Shown: positions 5,548-7,625 of the stretch, one piece after another
Layout of the letters: every line of letters begins with the position of its first letter
How positions within the stretch are numbered: position 1 is the stretch's first letter
NCBI GenBank assembly: GCA_035508795.1
Contig: DATJMJ010000245.1
Location: forward strand, 1 to 7,625
Source: DATJMJ01 sp035508795
GTDB lineage: Bacteria; Actinomycetota; Acidimicrobiia; Acidimicrobiales; Palsa-688
Direction: 5' to 3'
Length of the DNA stretch: 7,625 nucleotides
Notes under the pieces: generated by a model
Seen by the model: the letters and a program-made list of their open reading frames with translations, nothing else
Databases searched by the model: none
What the model was told of the DNA's origin: nothing
Made by a program: the position numbers and the translations under genes

Positions 5548-7012
5548 AGAGGGCAACCCCGTGTGGCGGTACCTCGGCCTGTACCAAACCGGTGCTTGCG
5601 CTCGACTTGCCGTCCCAGAGGTCGATCAGGTGGAACGTGGGCCCGCCCGGCGGGCCGGTAGCCGGGGCGGGGGCACCGGGGCCCGGCTCAGGCAAGTGAA
5701 AGCTTTTGACGTTGGCCGAGAGGAGCTCGGCCCGTGGGCCGGTGTTGAACAGGCCGACGACAATGTCTCCATTGCGCTCCCTTTTGGCGAACGTCTGGCT
5801 GAGCGGGCTATCGGCTACTCGCGATGCGTCGATGCCATCTTGGTCGACGGCTATGACGGCCTTGTTGGTGAGCAGCCGAAGGTCGACCCGGTCGAGATGG
5901 GTCAGGTCGGTGCCCAACAGCAAAGGTGCCGACGCGAGTGCCCATAGGCTCAACTGCGACTGTCTTTCGGGCAGCGTCAAGCCGTCGTTGCTGCCGTTGC
6001 CCACCTCGATCGAGTCGTAGTCGTTGAAGGCGCCGGGCCTCCCGTACGGCTGCCATGCCGCAGCCTGCTCGAAGCGGAGGGCGACATTTGCCCAATCGGT
6101 GAGCGGGTAACTCGACCCGTCCTGCTCGCAGGAATAGCACTCGATGTCGTTGCCCGTCCTCCACCCGTTGGCGTACTGCGACCAGGTGCCAGCGTCGCCT
6201 ATGGCGAGGTTGTTGGAAAGTTCGAGGTGGATCGGGCGCCCGGTCTGGCGGAGGGCTTGCGACCACCCGATGACGTCGGCAATGTCGAAGCTACCGACCC
6301 CGTCCAGCTTCAGGTAGTCGATGCCCCAGGACGCGAACTCGTCTGCCCACGAGTCGAGGAAGTCCTGTGCCCCCGGCGTCAGCACCTGGGTGCCCGGCGG
6401 TGCGCCCGGAGGATGGCCCGGCATCGTGTCGAGGTTGACCATGCCGCCGCAGTTGTAGTTGTACTCGGCTGAAACTCCCGCGATCTGGTCGGCACGGTAC
6501 CCGGACGGCTTGCCGTTTGGGCCGAGCACGACGGTGTTCTCGTCGACGGCGTGCAGGGATATGCCGGGCGTCACGTACAAGCCGAACTTGAGCCCCAGGT
6601 GGTGCACGTAAGCGGCGAGGGCCTCGATCCCGTTCTGGCCTCCAGGGCCGGAGGGGAAGTTCGAGTTCGGCTCCCACCGCCCGTAATTGTCGACAACGGG
6701 GCCTTGTGGGCCCGGGCAGATGTACCAGAAGTCGTCGAGGTTGACGTAGTCGTAGCCCACCCTGGCGAGCCCACTGCTCACCAGCGCTCTGGCTTGAGCC
6801 TCCACGTTGGCTTCGGTTGGCCCCTTGCGCAAGAAGCTCCAGCTGCTCCAGCCCATTGCAGGCACCAGCCCTACGCCGTTCGGCTCCGCTGAAGCCACGG
6901 TGGCGTTGAGCCCCGCCGGCACTTCGACTGCCACGGCCGCGGGCGCAAGCACCCCGAGCGCGACGGCGATCGCCGCCAGTCGCGGGCCCCCGCCAAGACG
7001 CACGTCCCACAT
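5528..7012 (-). CDS. Secreted GH27 glycoside hydrolase, probable alpha-galactosidase
   Basis: With the start at 7012 the product has 494 residues: a signal peptide (basic MWDVRLGGGPR, then hydrophobic AAIAVALGVLAPAAVA), a catalytic TIM barrel and a C-terminal beta domain (about 395-494) with a Pro/Gly-rich loop near 442-459. GH27 signatures are GWSSWSF (54-60), YDYVNLDDFWY (87-97), the nucleophile D237 in DYLKLDG, the acid/base D289 in GWRTGNDIECY, and SLWALASAPLLLGTDL followed by LLTNKAVIAVDQD. The enzyme should hydrolyse terminal alpha-galactosides outside the cell with retention. The family also includes alpha-N-acetylgalactosaminidases, beta-L-arabinopyranosidases and isomaltodextranases, so the exact substrate is uncertain. 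An in-frame ATG at 7096 would add 28 Arg/Gly-rich residues, with third-position GC lower than in the gene body and an overlap with the argF promoter region, so I prefer 7012; GTG at 7003 is also possible. It is convergent with argD and divergent from argF. Confidence 0.9.
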   Translation of the reverse strand: MWDVRLGGGPRLAAIAVALGVLAPAAVAVEVPAGLNATVASAEPNGVGLVPAMGWSSWSFLRKGPTEANVEAQARALVSSGLARVGYDYVNLDDFWYICPGPQGPVVDNYGRWEPNSNFPSGPGGQNGIEALAAYVHHLGLKFGLYVTPGISLHAVDENTVVLGPNGKPSGYRADQIAGVSAEYNYNCGGMVNLDTMPGHPPGAPPGTQVLTPGAQDFLDSWADEFASWGIDYLKLDGVGSFDIADVIGWSQALRQTGRPIHLELSNNLAIGDAGTWSQYANGWRTGNDIECYSCEQDGSSYPLTDWANVALRFEQAAAWQPYGRPGAFNDYDSIEVGNGSNDGLTLPERQSQLSLWALASAPLLLGTDLTHLDRVDLRLLTNKAVIAVDQDGIDASRVADSPLSQTFAKRERNGDIVVGLFNTGPRAELLSANVKSFHLPEPGPGAPAPATGPPGGPTFHLIDLWDGKSSASTGLVQAEVPPHGVALFRVSAR

Positions 7013-7079
7013 GATAATTGCGCCAGGACCCCTTCGCCCTGCGCGCCCGTCGGCCGCCTTTCCCCGCCGACCGGCCGGC

Positions 7080-7109
7080 TTAGCATGACTAACCATTGCA
7101 ATGTATAAT
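7080..7109 (+). promoter_or_regulatory. argF promoter, probably leaderless
   Basis: TATAAT (7104-7109), directly preceded by TG as in the argC promoter, ends 8 nt before the argF ATG at 7118. The start of transcription is therefore expected at about 7116-7118, giving a leader of 0-2 nt. Candidate -35 boxes are TAGCAT (7081-7086, 17-bp spacer) or TTAGCA (7080-7085, 18-bp spacer), both weak. There is no Shine-Dalgarno sequence. The region is shared with the upstream side of the divergent hydrolase gene. Confidence 0.65.
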
Positions 7110-7115
7110 TACTCG
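7082..7115 (+). promoter_or_regulatory. Weak tandem ARG-box-like operator upstream of argF
   Basis: At the same 20-bp offset as in the argC and argB promoters lie AGCAT-GACT-AACCA (7082-7095) and TGTAT-AATT-ACTCG (7102-7115). Only the left half of the second matches well; the other halves match three or four of five positions. By itself this would be weak, but the conserved placement relative to the -10 box supports ArgR control. If real, the site could also affect the divergent hydrolase gene. Confidence 0.4.
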
Positions 7116-7117
7116 CT

Positions 7118-7625
7118 ATGCCCCGCCATCTGCTAGACATCGACGACCTCGGCCCCGGGGAGCTCTCAACCATCTTGGACCTGGCGGTGGACGACTACCC
7201 GCCCCGCGTCCTCTCCGGACGGGCAGTCGCCCTTTTGTTCCAGAAACCTTCGGCCCGTACCCGGTGCTCCTCCGAGGTCGCGGTCTTCCATCTCGGAGGC
7301 CACCCGCTGACCCTGAGAGGGGAAGAAGTCGGGATCGGCACGCGCGAGACGGCCGAAGACCTTGCCCGGACGCTTGCCCAGTACCACTGCGCGGTGGGCG
7401 CCCGCGTGCTCGACCACGACGTGCTCGTGCGAATGGCAAGGGTTTCGACGGTGCCCGTCATCAACCTTCTTTCCGACCGGGCGCACCCCCTCCAGGCGAT
7501 CGGGGATCTCTTGACGCTCCGGTCGCACTGGGGCGGCAACCTGGCGGGGGGGCGCCTCGCCTGGGTGGGCGATGGCAATAACGTCGCCCGCAGCCTTGCC
7601 CTCGCTTGCGCTATGACCGGTGTGG
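7118..7625 (+). CDS. argF: Ornithine carbamoyltransferase, N-terminal part (cut by window end)
   Basis: ArgF joins ornithine and carbamoyl phosphate to give citrulline. The first 169 codons are present. The carbamoyl-phosphate motif appears as FQKPSARTR, where most OTCases have S-T-R-T-R, followed by a typical SSEVAVFHLGGHPLTL. A later block reads VPVINLLSDRAHPLQAIGDLLTL, with HPLQ in place of the commoner HPCQ, and then WVGDGNNVARSLALA, typical of OTCase. The overall match identifies the family clearly. The ornithine-binding region with the late Cys-Leu-Pro motif lies beyond the window and cannot be checked. The start at ATG 7118 gives the family's usual N terminus (MPRHLLDIDDL) and sits 8 nt after the -10 box, so the mRNA is probably leaderless. 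Confidence 0.93.
   Translation, partial: MPRHLLDIDDLGPGELSTILDLAVDDYPPRVLSGRAVALLFQKPSARTRCSSEVAVFHLGGHPLTLRGEEVGIGTRETAEDLARTLAQYHCAVGARVLDHDVLVRMARVSTVPVINLLSDRAHPLQAIGDLLTLRSHWGGNLAGGRLAWVGDGNNVARSLALACAMTGV

Noticed and set aside
7013..7096. 28-residue N-terminal extension of the GH27 protein from ATG 7096
   Set aside because: It would place a long Arg/Gly-rich stretch before an otherwise normal signal peptide, and its third-position GC is lower than in the gene body. It is not fully excluded.
1..7625. CRISPR array, tRNA, rRNA, insertion sequence or toxin-antitoxin pair
   Set aside because: I saw no regularly spaced repeats, tRNA-like cloverleaf, terminal inverted repeats, transposase or small paired genes on either strand.

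Overview
The window looks like ordinary chromosome from a high-GC Gram-positive bacterium (Actinomycetota). Third codon positions are mostly G or C, -10 boxes stand out as AT-rich islands, and two genes appear to be transcribed without a leader. An acidimicrobial or related deep-branching actinobacterium is possible, but the sequence alone does not settle this.

The core is an arginine-biosynthesis cluster on the + strand: argC (1252-2274), argB (3473-4402), argD (4399-5547) and the start of argF (7118 to the right edge). Together they cover N-acetylglutamate to N-acetylornithine (ArgB, ArgC, ArgD) and the carbamoylation of ornithine (ArgF). The deacetylation/transacetylation step, normally argJ between argC and argB in this phylum, is not in the window. 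That slot instead holds a small pterin-4a-carbinolamine dehydratase gene (2311-2592) and a gene for an unrecognised secreted protein (2700-3383) with its own likely promoter. Between argD and argF, on the opposite strand, lies a secreted GH27 glycoside hydrolase of the alpha-galactosidase type (5528 to about 7012). It converges on argD with a 20-bp overlap and diverges from argF. The left end (1-1161) is the C-terminal part of a multi-pass membrane protein of unknown function.

The clearest regulatory signal is a repeated promoter/operator module upstream of argC, argB and argF. Each has a TGTATA(A/C)T element containing the -10 box, and a pair of ArgR-type ARG-box-like elements whose starts are 20 bp apart and which overlap the -35 and -10 regions. 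The argB copy is the best. This suggests that one arginine repressor controls three separate promoters, which would keep the pathway coordinated although the cluster is interrupted. argB starts at ATG 3473 and argF at ATG 7118, each only 8-9 nt after its -10 hexamer, so both mRNAs are probably leaderless or nearly so. argB and argD overlap by 4 bp (ATGA) and are probably translationally coupled.

I found no CRISPR array, tRNA, rRNA, insertion sequence or obvious new multi-gene system. The points most worth a second look are the shared arg promoter module, the missing argJ and what occupies its place, and the hydrolase gene inside the arg cluster.
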